64,000 bases of DNA, from NCBI RefSeq assembly GCF_020447105.2, contig NZ_CP096184.1, positions 992,001-1,056,000 on the forward strand. The letters are read 5' to 3'. This stretch comes from Demequina sp. TMPB413. Lineage in GTDB: Bacteria > Actinomycetota > Actinomycetes > Actinomycetales > Demequinaceae. How positions within the stretch are numbered: position 1 is the stretch's first letter; every line of letters starts with the position of its first letter. Below are positions 53,665 to 62,617 of this stretch, piece by piece. The notes beneath the pieces are model-generated. The model was not told where the DNA came from. It worked only from the letters and a program-made list of their open reading frames with translations, and made no database searches. The position numbers were made by a program, and so were the translations under genes.

Positions 53665-54291
53665 CTACTCCAGCGGGAGTGCTCCGGCGAAGGCTGGCGT
53701 GAACAGCCTGGTGATACGTTCGAGCACCACTTCACGAGGGGTATCTGGCTCAGAGGCCATCCAGTGATCGGCAGCGGCGCGCACAAAGCCTGCAAGGCCG
53801 TGACCCCAGGTCGAGGCGATCGCCGAGTCGATCCCCCTGTCATCGAGGTGCTCAGCGATCGCTTGCGCGACGTGAGCGCCGATCACATCAGGGAGGGCGC
53901 CCGCGGGGTCAATCACTCCTGCCGGCCCCGGCGCCGGACGTACCAAGACGAAGCGATAGATCTGGGGATCGCGCTCGACCAGGCTCAGGTAGGCGTCGGC
54001 AATGTCCGTGGCCAAGCGGCCGATGTCGGCCGCGTCCGTCAGTTGCAGCGCCGCGGTCATTCCCTCGTGAATGTTGGAGTGAACCTTCTCGACAACGGCG
54101 GCGTAGAGACCAGCCCTGTCACCGAAATGGCGATACAAGACCGTCTTGCTCACCCCTGCCTGGGCGGCGATATCGTCCATCCCCACGTCGGGCCCGTGAG
54201 CCCTAATGGCGCGCAGGGTGTCGGCGACGAGTTCGCGGCGCCTCGCGACGCGATGCTCCTCCCACCGGGTGTCCCTGCCATCAGTGCTCAT
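53665..54291 (-). CDS. TetR-family regulator of the fatty-acid locus
   Basis: TetR protein of 208 residues: helix-turn-helix VGMDDIAAQAGVSKTVLYRHFGDRAGLYAAVVEKV near residues 38-72 and a C-terminal ligand domain. ATG 54291 is chosen because TACTAT lies six bases before it and the longer frame would run into the operator. It precedes the acyl-CoA dehydrogenase gene and is divergent from the thiolase, so it probably senses acyl-CoA or a fatty acid. Confidence 0.9.
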   Translation of the reverse strand: MSTDGRDTRWEEHRVARRRELVADTLRAIRAHGPDVGMDDIAAQAGVSKTVLYRHFGDRAGLYAAVVEKVHSNIHEGMTAALQLTDAADIGRLATDIADAYLSLVERDPQIYRFVLVRPAPGPAGVIDPAGALPDVIGAHVAQAIAEHLDDRGIDSAIASTWGHGLAGFVRAAADHWMASEPDTPREVVLERITRLFTPAFAGALPLE

Positions 54292-54297
54292 GCGGTC

Positions 54298-54303
54298 ATA
54301 GTA
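54298..54303 (-). promoter_or_regulatory. Candidate leaderless -10 (TACTAT) for tetR
   Basis: On the minus strand TACTAT ends six bases before ATG 54291. Confidence 0.5.
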
Positions 54304-54310
54304 CCCGTGT

Positions 54311-54333
54311 CTCACAGTATCTGCTACCGTGAG
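54311..54333. promoter_or_regulatory. TetR operator candidate between tetR and the thiolase
   Basis: A 23-bp dyad with arms CTCAC and GTGAG (54311-54315 and 54329-54333) and inner GTA/TAC pairs (54317-54319, 54325-54327); only two symmetric pairs and the centre mismatch. It sits upstream of the tetR -10 and directly before TATAGG, a likely thiolase -10. Confidence 0.6.
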
Positions 54334-54365
54334 TTATAGGTAGTTCTCAACGACGAGGAGAAACC

Positions 54366-55634
54366 ATGTCCCATGAAGCCGTTGTGATCGGCGGGAATCG
54401 CATCCCCTTCGCCAAGGCAGGCGGACGCTACGCAGAAGCCTCCAACCACGACATGCTGACGGCAGCCCTGGACGGCCTGACTGCACGCTTTGGCCTCAGC
54501 GGCCAGCGTGTGGGAGAGGTCGCGGCGGGCGCCGTGCTCAAACACGCTCGCGACTTCAACCTCACCAGAGAGGCCGTTCTCAGTTCGGCACTCTCTCCCC
54601 AGACGCCAGCGTGTGACCTGCAACAAGCGTGTGGCACCAGCCTCGAGACCACGATCTACATCGCCAACAAGATTCGCCTCGGGCAGATCGAATCCGGCAT
54701 CGCCGCGGGCGTTGACTCGGCATCCGATGCCCCTATTGCGGTCAGCGAGCCGCTGAGGCGCATCTTGCTCAAGGCGAGCGCGGCACGGTCAGCGAAGGAC
54801 AGGGTCGCCGCCCTGGCACGCATCCGGCCTTCGCACCTCGCTCCCGCCGCGCCGCAAGTGGCCGAACCGCGAACTGGCCTATCGATGGGCGAGCACCAGG
54901 CGTTGACCACCAAGGCGTGGGGCATTACGAGGGAGGCGCAAGACGAACTCGCCGCGGCTTCCCACCACCACCTCGCCGCCGCGTGGGACGAAGGCTTCTT
55001 CGACGACCTGGTGACCCCCTATCAAGGCGTCACCAAGGACGCGCTGCTGAGAGCCGATACCTCGGTGGAGAAGCTCTCTGCCCTCAAGCCCGTCTTCGGC
55101 GGACCAGAGGGCACCATGACAGCTGGCAACTCAACCGCGCTGTCCGACGGCGCCGCCGCAGTCTTCCTCGCAGACGCACAGTGGGCCGAGCGGAACCACT
55201 TCCCTGCTCTTGCCCGCATCGTTGACGCTGAAGTCGCGGCGGTTGACCACCCGTCGGGAGCGGATCTGCTCCTCGCGCCCGTCGCCGCTGCCGGACGCAT
55301 CATGGCACGCCAGGGCCTCACGCTGGCCGACTTTGACTTGGTCGAGATACACGAGGCGTTCGCTTCGACGGTGCTCGCCACGCTGTCAGCATGGGAGTCG
55401 GACGAATACTGCCGCAGCGTCGGACTAGAAGGGGCCATCGGCACTCTCGACCGCTCCCGCCTCAACGTTGCCGGATCCTCGCTTGCCGTCGGCCACCCCT
55501 TCGCCGCCACGGGAGCTCGCATCGTGCCAACACTCGCCAAGTTGCTCCACCGCAAAGGACCGGGCTCCCGCGGCCTCATCTCCGTGTGTGCCGCCGGCGG
55601 GCTCGGCGTCGTCGCCATCCTGGAGGCCGTGTGA
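54366..55634 (+). CDS. Acetyl-CoA acyltransferase (thiolase, FadA2-like)
   Basis: Cleaves 3-oxoacyl-CoA in beta-oxidation. The active residues are Cys89 in QQACGTSLE, His in EIHEAFAST, His in GHPFAATGAR and the second Cys in SVCAAGGLG. At 422 residues it is like FadI/FadA2, somewhat longer than degradative FadA. GAGGAG precedes the ATG. Its TGA overlaps the next ATG (ATGA-type), so it is coupled to the reductase gene. Expression is probably controlled by the adjacent TetR. Confidence 0.93.
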   Translation: MSHEAVVIGGNRIPFAKAGGRYAEASNHDMLTAALDGLTARFGLSGQRVGEVAAGAVLKHARDFNLTREAVLSSALSPQTPACDLQQACGTSLETTIYIANKIRLGQIESGIAAGVDSASDAPIAVSEPLRRILLKASAARSAKDRVAALARIRPSHLAPAAPQVAEPRTGLSMGEHQALTTKAWGITREAQDELAAASHHHLAAAWDEGFFDDLVTPYQGVTKDALLRADTSVEKLSALKPVFGGPEGTMTAGNSTALSDGAAAVFLADAQWAERNHFPALARIVDAEVAAVDHPSGADLLLAPVAAAGRIMARQGLTLADFDLVEIHEAFASTVLATLSAWESDEYCRSVGLEGAIGTLDRSRLNVAGSSLAVGHPFAATGARIVPTLAKLLHRKGPGSRGLISVCAAGGLGVVAILEAV

Positions 55635-56980
55635 TGACAACTCTCGAAAGAGTCTTCTACTCGTCACCAGGCCAGTCGCTCGCCAAGCGGGCGGGTTTGC
55701 CGCCGGCCCAGACCCTGCGCAGGGGCCGCAACTGGCCAGCAGGAGCGATCGTGCTGGCTTCCCTCGCGTCGGCCACGGCAGCGAGAGACGCTCTCGTCGG
55801 GCTTGGACTGGAATTCGACCACCCCGTGATCGACACCCCTGGCGACAAGCCCCCCGGCTACGGCTCGCGCATCGGCGCCATCGTCGTGGACGCCACCGAG
55901 GTGACCACCATCGACGGTCTCGAGGATCTCCGCGCGGTGCTGAGGCCAGCGGTGAGATCTCTCGAACCCTCTGGGCGAGTGATCATCCTTGCGCGTCCGG
56001 CTGCCGGCAACTGGGAAGCTCAAGCAGTGGCCCGCGCACTCGACGGCATCAACCGCACGGTGGGCAAGGAACTGCGCAAGGGCGCCACCGCCAACCTGGT
56101 GTATGTCGATCGTGGTGCCTCGAGCAACGATCTGACGTCAACTCTGTCCTTCTTGCTCCAGGGACGTTCGGCGTTCGTCGACGGGCAATCGTGGAGCGTC
56201 GGCGTTGGCGGCGTCGAGACGACCGCTGCCGAGCAGCCCCTCGCGGGCAAGGTCATTGTGGTCACGGGCGCCGCGCGAGGCATCGGCGCGTCGATCTCCA
56301 GGATCCTGGCGAGGGATGGCGCGACGATCGTGGCGGTCGACATTCCCGCGGCAGGACAATCTCTCGCTTCCGTTGCGAATGAGGTAGGTGGAACGGCGCT
56401 TCACCTTGACGTGACCGCGGCAGACGCTGGGGCAAAGATCGCGGCACACGTGGCAGAGCGAGGCTTGAGTCTCTACGGAATCGTTCACAACGCGGGGATC
56501 ACGCGGGACAAGATGCTCGTCAACACCGATGCTGACCGGTGGGCGTCCGTGCTGCAAGTCAATCTCGCAGCCCAGTTGCGCATCAACGACGTGCTGCTAG
56601 ATCCGTCCACAGAGGGAGGGCTGGGAGACAACGGCCGAATCGTGGGCATCGCGTCCACCTCTGGCCTTGCCGGGAACAAGGGCCAAGCGAACTACGCCGC
56701 GTCCAAGGCAGGCGTCGCCGGCCTGGTCGCGGCGATGGCCCCCGACCTCTCAGACCGCGGCATCACTGTCAACGCGGTGGCACCGGGGTTCATCGAGACC
56801 GACATGACGGCCCGCATTCCCTTTGTCCAGCGGGAGGTGTTTAGGCGCACCAACAGTTTGGCTCAAGGCGGCAACCCAGACGACGTCGCGGAGACGATCG
56901 GCTATCTCCTCGACCCGGCGTCGGCCGGGGTGTCAGGACAGGTGATCAGGGTGTGTGGCCAGAACCTGGTGGGTGCGTGA
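55634..56980 (+). CDS. High-molecular-weight 3-oxoacyl reductase (FabG4 type)
   Basis: NAD(H)-dependent 3-ketoacyl-CoA/ACP reductase of the long FabG4 class. An N-terminal flavodoxin-like domain without catalytic residues (1-200) precedes a complete SDR domain: TGAARGIG near Thr211, Ser343, Tyr354 and Lys358. The 448-residue length matches. ATG 55634 overlaps the thiolase stop. The frame is open upstream inside the thiolase, but that part is arginine-rich shadow. The next ATG shares a base with its stop. Confidence 0.92.
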   Translation: MTTLERVFYSSPGQSLAKRAGLPPAQTLRRGRNWPAGAIVLASLASATAARDALVGLGLEFDHPVIDTPGDKPPGYGSRIGAIVVDATEVTTIDGLEDLRAVLRPAVRSLEPSGRVIILARPAAGNWEAQAVARALDGINRTVGKELRKGATANLVYVDRGASSNDLTSTLSFLLQGRSAFVDGQSWSVGVGGVETTAAEQPLAGKVIVVTGAARGIGASISRILARDGATIVAVDIPAAGQSLASVANEVGGTALHLDVTAADAGAKIAAHVAERGLSLYGIVHNAGITRDKMLVNTDADRWASVLQVNLAAQLRINDVLLDPSTEGGLGDNGRIVGIASTSGLAGNKGQANYAASKAGVAGLVAAMAPDLSDRGITVNAVAPGFIETDMTARIPFVQREVFRRTNSLAQGGNPDDVAETIGYLLDPASAGVSGQVIRVCGQNLVGA

Positions 56981-57849
56981 TGGTGCGGGATGTCGAGACA
57001 CTCGCCGCCCCTCCACGGTTGGCCCCAGCCTTCGCTCGCTCCTTGATTCCGCGCCCGCGTCGCGGCCAACCACGAATCCCCACGCGAACGGCCGTCATCG
57101 AAAATCTCACCCAGGATCGCGCCCGGCTGGCCGCGTATGACAGGCTGACGGGCTTCCCGCTGCGTGACAGTGTGCCTGCCACGTGGCTGCACGTCCTGAC
57201 TTTCCCGCTCCACATTCACCTGCTGTCCGACCCGGAGTCGAGCGTTCGGCTCTTGGGGGCTGTGCACGTCAGCAACAGGATGACTCTGCACCGGCCGGTC
57301 GGCGTGGAAGAACGCCTCACCCTCGCGGTCCACCTCGACTCGCTCAGGGCTCACTCCCGTGGAGCACTTGTCGACCTCATTGGCGAAGTGGCGGTGGACG
57401 GAGAGACGGTGTGGGAAGGAGTGAGCACCTATCTCGCCCAGGGCGTTTCCGTCGACGGCGAAGCGGAGAGATCAGAGCGCCAAAGCTTTGAGCCGGGAAC
57501 CCCGCAAGCCATCTGGAAGCTACCGGTGGGGCTAGGTCGCCAGTATCGGCACGTCTCAGGTGATCCCAATCCCATTCACACCAGCAGGATCGCAGCCAGG
57601 CTCTTTGGCTTCCCGCGGCCCATCATTCACGGCATGTGGACCCATGCTCGCGCACTCGCCGCGATCGAGTCACGATTGCCACCCGCTTATAGTGCAAAGG
57701 TGGCCTTCACGAAGCCGATCCTGCTCCCCGCGGCCGTCGGCTTGGTCACGGCGCCGACCTCCACCGGGTTCACGGCGGCCGTGACCGACCGATCAGGAAC
57801 AAAGCCCCACCTGCTCATGACCGTCGACGGCGAGCCGCCTGGCGCTTGA
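56980..57849 (+). CDS. MaoC-type 3-hydroxyacyl dehydratase/hydratase (HtdX type)
   Basis: Hot-dog-fold (R)-specific enoyl hydratase/dehydratase of 289 residues. The hydratase 2 motif is YRHVSGDPNPIHTSRIAARLFGF in the second half, with Asp195 and His200. It follows the FabG4-type gene as HtdX does in mycobacteria, giving the pair for reduction and dehydration of 3-oxoacyl chains. ATG 56980 shares one base with the reductase stop. Confidence 0.9.
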   Translation: MVRDVETLAAPPRLAPAFARSLIPRPRRGQPRIPTRTAVIENLTQDRARLAAYDRLTGFPLRDSVPATWLHVLTFPLHIHLLSDPESSVRLLGAVHVSNRMTLHRPVGVEERLTLAVHLDSLRAHSRGALVDLIGEVAVDGETVWEGVSTYLAQGVSVDGEAERSERQSFEPGTPQAIWKLPVGLGRQYRHVSGDPNPIHTSRIAARLFGFPRPIIHGMWTHARALAAIESRLPPAYSAKVAFTKPILLPAAVGLVTAPTSTGFTAAVTDRSGTKPHLLMTVDGEPPGA

Positions 57850-57910
57850 GACCCCACGTCCCGCACAATCCCTCTACCCCATGGATCCATCAACGAGGAT
57901 GGTGAAGACA

Positions 57911-59638
57911 ATGACAACCCCCACGCAATTGCCGAGCAATGACCCCGTCGGAAGTGAAGACCGTCCCTGGTTCAACTTCTATGCCCCCGAAGTAGCGCGC
58001 CGCGTCCCTGATCTCACGGAATCATCGCTCTCCGACATGCTCCGCGACACGGCCGAGCGGCATCGAGACGCGGTCGCGTTCTCCAACATGGGCGGCACGC
58101 TCAGTTTCAACGACGTCGACCGACTCGCGACCCAGTTCGCGGCGTTTCTGCAGAGCGAGCTTGGGCTTGGCAAAGGCGACCGGATCGTGATCCAGATGCC
58201 CAACTTGCTGCAGTACCCCGTCGCGTTGTTCGGGGCTCTGCGCGCCGGGCTCATCGTCGTCAATGCCAACCCCCTCTATACCCACCACGAACTGGCCCGA
58301 GTCGTAGCAGACTCCCAGCCTCGCGCGATCGTGGTGCTGGCTAACTTCGCCGACAAGGTCCAGCGGGTGTTGCCTGGCAGCACGATCGAGCACGTGGTCG
58401 TGACGCAAGTGGCCGACCTGCTGCCCCAGCCACGACGTAGCGTCATCAACTTTGCCGCCGCGAAGATCAAGAAGATGGTGCCTGACTTCGACATCCCAGA
58501 TGCCGTCACTTTCACCGCCGCCCTCGACCGCGGCAGCCGAGCTGACTTCATTGACCCTGCCGTCCAGCCCTCCGACATCGCGTTCCTGCAATACACCGGA
58601 GGAACAACAGGCGGGCCAAAGGCCGCCGTGCTGACGCATTGGAACCTGCTCAACAATCAGGAACAGTTCATGGGGCAGGTGCGCAACACGCTCGGCGAGG
58701 AGCGCCAGTCAACCGTCATCGCCGCCCTCCCGCTGTACCACGTGTTCGCGCTCACCGTGAACTGCCTGGGCTTCTTCCGCTTTGGTGCCCACAACGTGCT
58801 CATCACCAATCCCAGGGACTTGAAGGGTTTCGTCAAGACCCTCAAGAAGTCACGTCCTGACGGCCTCATCCTGGTGAGCACGCTTGCTGGCGCGCTCCTT
58901 GATGCCCCCGGCTTTTCGGGAGACGATTTGCGCGATTGCCGCATCACCGTCGCAGGAGGAATGGCCGTTCGTTCTTCCGTTGCCGAGCGATGGAAGGCCG
59001 CCACAGGGGCAGACATCATCGAGGGCTACGGACTCACCGAGGCCTCCCCCGTTGTCAGCGTGAACCCCACGCACATGCCCCCTCGCGTGGGAACGATCGG
59101 CGTGCCTTTGCCTTCGACGGACGTCCAGATTCTGGACGACGAGCGGCGGCCGGTTCCCCATGGCTCGCCCGGCGAGCTCGCTGTCAAGGGACCTCAAGTG
59201 ATGCAGGGCTACTGGAACAGGCCAGAAGAAACCTCGGCATGCCTCACCGATGACGGCTGGCTGCTCACCGGTGACATCGCGGTGCTGTCGGAGGACGGCT
59301 TCTTGAGCATCGTCGACCGCAAGAAGGAGATGATCCTCGTCTCCGGCTTCAACGTGTATCCCGCCGAGATCGAAGAGGCGGCGATGCTTCATCCTGGAGT
59401 CGCCGAGGCTGGCGCGATTGCCGTGCCCGACGAGCACTCCGGGGAACTGCCCAAGCTCTTTGTTGCACGGCGCGACCCACACCTGACGGAAGACGCGCTC
59501 AGGGCGCACCTCAAGCAACACCTCGCAGGGTACAAACGTCCGCGCTACATCGTCTTCCTTGAAGAATTGCCCAAGACGAACGTCGGCAAGGTGTTGAGAC
59601 GCGCCCTCGTGGACGCCGAGAACGCCGGGCCGCGGTAG
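57911..59638 (+). CDS. Long-chain fatty-acid-CoA ligase (FadD type)
   Basis: Activates fatty acids to acyl-CoA through an acyl-adenylate. The AMP-binding P-loop is YTGGTTGGPKAAVLTH (near residue 220); EGYGLTEASP and the hinge segment SIVDRKKEMILVSGFNVYPAEIE follow, and the catalytic Lys lies in KTNVGKVLRR near the C-terminus. ATG 57911 (575 residues) is chosen for its spacing from GAGG; ATG 57899 is possible. It ends the fatty-acid cluster and supplies its substrates. Confidence 0.92.
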   Translation: MTTPTQLPSNDPVGSEDRPWFNFYAPEVARRVPDLTESSLSDMLRDTAERHRDAVAFSNMGGTLSFNDVDRLATQFAAFLQSELGLGKGDRIVIQMPNLLQYPVALFGALRAGLIVVNANPLYTHHELARVVADSQPRAIVVLANFADKVQRVLPGSTIEHVVVTQVADLLPQPRRSVINFAAAKIKKMVPDFDIPDAVTFTAALDRGSRADFIDPAVQPSDIAFLQYTGGTTGGPKAAVLTHWNLLNNQEQFMGQVRNTLGEERQSTVIAALPLYHVFALTVNCLGFFRFGAHNVLITNPRDLKGFVKTLKKSRPDGLILVSTLAGALLDAPGFSGDDLRDCRITVAGGMAVRSSVAERWKAATGADIIEGYGLTEASPVVSVNPTHMPPRVGTIGVPLPSTDVQILDDERRPVPHGSPGELAVKGPQVMQGYWNRPEETSACLTDDGWLLTGDIAVLSEDGFLSIVDRKKEMILVSGFNVYPAEIEEAAMLHPGVAEAGAIAVPDEHSGELPKLFVARRDPHLTEDALRAHLKQHLAGYKRPRYIVFLEELPKTNVGKVLRRALVDAENAGPR

Positions 59639-59667
59639 CCGCCGTCACTCGCAGGCCTTCCCGACGT

Positions 59668-60225
59668 TCAGCCCTCGGTACGCAGGGTGGCGACGCCGGT
59701 GGCGAGCGACTCCCTGGCGTTGAGCACCCTTTGGTTGCGGCTGCCGCGAAACGCGAGCGTCAGATCCTTCTGTGACTCCTCGAAGCGCCCCTCGCACAGC
59801 ACGTCGACTTCACCCAGCAACGCCCGTTTGTCGTCGGAGTCCGCCATGAGCTCCTCGAACGTGTAGCCGGTCCAGCACCACACGTCTTTGGTCCTTCCAA
59901 ACTGGGCGCGCAGCCTGCTTACTACCTCAAGGCACACCTGCGTATTGAGGAAGGGCTCGCCGCCCAGCAGAGACAAGCCCTGCACCGACTCGTGCGCGAG
60001 GTCCGCCATGATGCGGTCGCCCAACTCGTCGGAGTACGGCTCGCCCAACCGGAAGCTCCACGCCCTCTCGTTGAAGCACCCTTCGCACTTGAACAGGCAG
60101 CCCGCCACGTACAGGCTGCACCTGACGCCCTCGCCGTCCACAAACGAGAAGGGTTTGTAGTCGGCCACATAGCTGTGACTGACCTTCTCGGCCTGCCACA
60201 GGCGCGGAATCGGTGTCAGTGGCAT
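59668..60225 (-). CDS. nrdG: Anaerobic ribonucleotide reductase activating protein
   Basis: Radical SAM enzyme that installs the glycyl radical on NrdD. The iron-sulfur cysteines are Cys43, Cys47 and Cys50 in GCLFKCEGCF; LSLLGGEPFLN is the SAM-binding strand. 185 residues. It starts ten bases after nrdD on the same strand, so the pair are one operon. The convergent acyl-CoA ligase ends 29 bases from its stop. Confidence 0.93.
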   Translation of the reverse strand: MPLTPIPRLWQAEKVSHSYVADYKPFSFVDGEGVRCSLYVAGCLFKCEGCFNERAWSFRLGEPYSDELGDRIMADLAHESVQGLSLLGGEPFLNTQVCLEVVSRLRAQFGRTKDVWCWTGYTFEELMADSDDKRALLGEVDVLCEGRFEESQKDLTLAFRGSRNQRVLNARESLATGVATLRTEG

Positions 60226-60235
60226 GGCTCTACGC

Positions 60236-62464
60236 CTAGTCGAGCGCGGACAACGGCACGCGCACGTCGTTGGACATGTGCTTCACGCGGGCCGAGATCT
60301 CGGTGTGACGCCCGTGCACCATCGGCCTTTGCTGAGGGTTGCCGAGGTAGCCGCAGGTGCGCTTGACGACGTCGCATGTGCGCGGGTCTTCGTTGCCGCA
60401 AGAGGGGCAGGCGAAGCCACGCGCGGTCGGGTTGAAGTCGCCAGCGAAGCCACACGCATAGCAGCGATCAATGGGCGTGTTCGTTCCGAGGTAGCCGACG
60501 CGGTCATACGAGTAATCCCACACCGCCTCAAGCGCCTTGGGGTTTTGTTGGAGCACGGGGTACTCGCAATAGTGGATGAAGCCACCGGAGGTGTACGGGG
60601 CGTACTCCGCCTCGAAGTCGAGCTTCTCAAAGGGCGTCGGGTTCTTGCGCACGTCATAGTGGAAACTGTTGGTGTAGTAGTCCTTGTCCGTGATGTCGGC
60701 GACGGAACCGAAGCGCTCCTTGTCGAGCCTGCAGAACCGGTCGGTCAGGCTTTCGCTTGGCGTGGAGTAGACGCTCACTTGATAGCCAGACTCGGCGGTC
60801 CATTCCTTAGCGTGGGACTGGAGCGACTCCAAGACGCTGAGCGTGAACTGCTTCGCATCGGGGTTGCCCTCCCAAGCGGCTCCATAGAACGCGGTCGCGA
60901 CTTCGTAGAGGCCGATGTAGCCGAGGGAGACCGTCGCGCGGCCCCCGCGGAACAGGGTGTCGACCTTGTCGAGCGGCCCTAGTCGCTTGCCGAAGGCGCC
61001 GTGCACATACAGGATGGGCGCGTTGCCAGGCGAGGCCTCCGTGCACCGCTGGACGCGGTACATCAGGGCGTCGTGCATCGTGGCCAGTCGCTCCTCGAGC
61101 AGCGCCCAGAACACGCCAGGGTCGCCCTCAGACTCGAGCGCGATCCGAGGCAGGTTCAAGGTGACCACGCCGAGGTTCATGCGCCCCTCGACCGAGTCGT
61201 CTCCGTCCTCGTCTTCCCAGCCCTGGAGGAACGAGCGGCAGCCCATCGGCGCCTTGAAGGAGCCGGTGATCTCGACGATCTTGTCGTAGTTGAGCACGTC
61301 GGGGTACATGCGCTTGGTCGCGCATTCCACGGCAAGTTCCTTGATGTCGTAGTTGGGATCGCCCGCCTTGCGGTTGAGGCCCTCCTTGATGGTGAACAGG
61401 AGCTTGGGGAAGATCGCCGTGCGGCCCTCGCTGCCGAGGCCGCGCAAGCGGATCTGCAGGATCGCGCGTTGGATCTCCTTTTCGTACCAGCCAGTGCCGA
61501 GTCCGAAGCCGAGCGAGGTGAACGGCGTCTGCCCGTTGGAGGTGAACAGCGTGTTGATCTCGTACTCAAGCGATTGCATCGCGTCATAGATGTCCTTGCG
61601 CGTCTTTTCCTTCGCAAACTCGCGTTGGCGCTCGGGGTCCTCGATCCACTCGAGGGCATCGGCCTCGTGCTTCGCGAAGTTCATAGCCGCGTAGGGGGCA
61701 AGAAGCTCGTCGATGCGGTTGACGGTGCAACCGCCGTATTGGCTTGAGGAGACGTTCGCGATGATCTGAGAGATCTGCGCCGTCGCGGTACCGATCGATC
61801 GCGGGGTATCGACCTGGGCGTTCCCGATGCGGAAGCCCTTTGACAGCATCGACTCGAAGTCGATGAGGCAGCAGTTCGTCATCGGTGCATAGGGGTGATA
61901 GTCGAGGTCGTGGTAGTGGATGTCACCCTTTTGGTGAGCGTTGGCCACGTGAGCAGGCAGCATGCGGAGGCCGATCGCCTTGCCCACCGTGCCAGCGGTC
62001 AGGTCGCGCTGAGTGTTGAAGACCTCTGCATCCTTGTTCGCGTTTTCATTGACGACGCTTGAGTCCTTGTCGAGTAGCTTGACGATCGAGTGGTTCAGGT
62101 CTGTCGCCTTGCTGCGAGCGAAGTCCCTCTGCACCCGGTAGTCGATGTAGGCCTGAGCGACCTCGTACTCGCGCGCCTCAAGCAACACGTGCTCGACGAC
62201 AGACTGGATCTCATAGATCTTGACCTCGCCGATGTAGCGCTCGGCCAGTTCCTTGTCCACCCGCTTGACCAACTGCTCGATCGAGCGCCGATGCATGGCG
62301 CCCAACTCGCCGTGCACCGCTTCGAAGGCCTTCGTGAGGGCCGCGCCGATGCGGCTGTCATCGAAACGCAGCGTGCGCCCATCGCGCTTCACGACCGACA
62401 CCGTCGGCCGCTGTGCCGCGGCTGGAGCCTGCTGGCCTGCGTGGTCAAGGTTGGTGATGCTCAT
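60236..62464 (-). CDS. nrdD: Anaerobic (class III) ribonucleoside-triphosphate reductase
   Basis: Makes deoxyribonucleotides without oxygen, using a glycyl radical. In 742 residues: an N-terminal ATP-cone (about 20-110, VVKRDGRTLRFDDSRI), the catalytic barrel, the zinc site CYACG...CPSCG (about 664-685) and the radical Gly705 in RTCGYLGNPQQRP. GGAGGAG precedes the ATG. Two NrdR boxes overlap the upstream region. Its presence suggests the organism can grow or persist without oxygen. Confidence 0.95.
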   Translation of the reverse strand: MSITNLDHAGQQAPAAAQRPTVSVVKRDGRTLRFDDSRIGAALTKAFEAVHGELGAMHRRSIEQLVKRVDKELAERYIGEVKIYEIQSVVEHVLLEAREYEVAQAYIDYRVQRDFARSKATDLNHSIVKLLDKDSSVVNENANKDAEVFNTQRDLTAGTVGKAIGLRMLPAHVANAHQKGDIHYHDLDYHPYAPMTNCCLIDFESMLSKGFRIGNAQVDTPRSIGTATAQISQIIANVSSSQYGGCTVNRIDELLAPYAAMNFAKHEADALEWIEDPERQREFAKEKTRKDIYDAMQSLEYEINTLFTSNGQTPFTSLGFGLGTGWYEKEIQRAILQIRLRGLGSEGRTAIFPKLLFTIKEGLNRKAGDPNYDIKELAVECATKRMYPDVLNYDKIVEITGSFKAPMGCRSFLQGWEDEDGDDSVEGRMNLGVVTLNLPRIALESEGDPGVFWALLEERLATMHDALMYRVQRCTEASPGNAPILYVHGAFGKRLGPLDKVDTLFRGGRATVSLGYIGLYEVATAFYGAAWEGNPDAKQFTLSVLESLQSHAKEWTAESGYQVSVYSTPSESLTDRFCRLDKERFGSVADITDKDYYTNSFHYDVRKNPTPFEKLDFEAEYAPYTSGGFIHYCEYPVLQQNPKALEAVWDYSYDRVGYLGTNTPIDRCYACGFAGDFNPTARGFACPSCGNEDPRTCDVVKRTCGYLGNPQQRPMVHGRHTEISARVKHMSNDVRVPLSALD

Positions 62465-62531
62465 CGCTCTCCTCCGTGTGTGGATCCGCCTCGGGGGTTC
62501 GCCTCCGCGTGCAGCCTGCCGTGCCGTCGAA

Positions 62532-62547
62532 ACACTACATATAGTGC
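62532..62547. promoter_or_regulatory. NrdR box 1 upstream of nrdD
   Basis: ACACTACATATAGTGC matches the NrdR consensus acaCwAtATaTwGtgt at 14 of 16 positions. It lies about 70 bases before the nrdD ATG. Confidence 0.75.
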
Positions 62548-62563
62548 GTTTGGCGGTAGAGCA

Positions 62564-62579
62564 ACACTAGATCTGGTGA
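62564..62579. promoter_or_regulatory. NrdR box 2 upstream of nrdD
   Basis: ACACTAGATCTGGTGA matches the NrdR consensus at 12 of 16 positions and starts 32 bp from box 1, three helical turns, the spacing expected of paired NrdR boxes. Confidence 0.7.
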
Positions 62580-62617
62580 GCGAGAACGATTGGGCCCTTG
62601 GTCCCTGGCGCCGGCTA

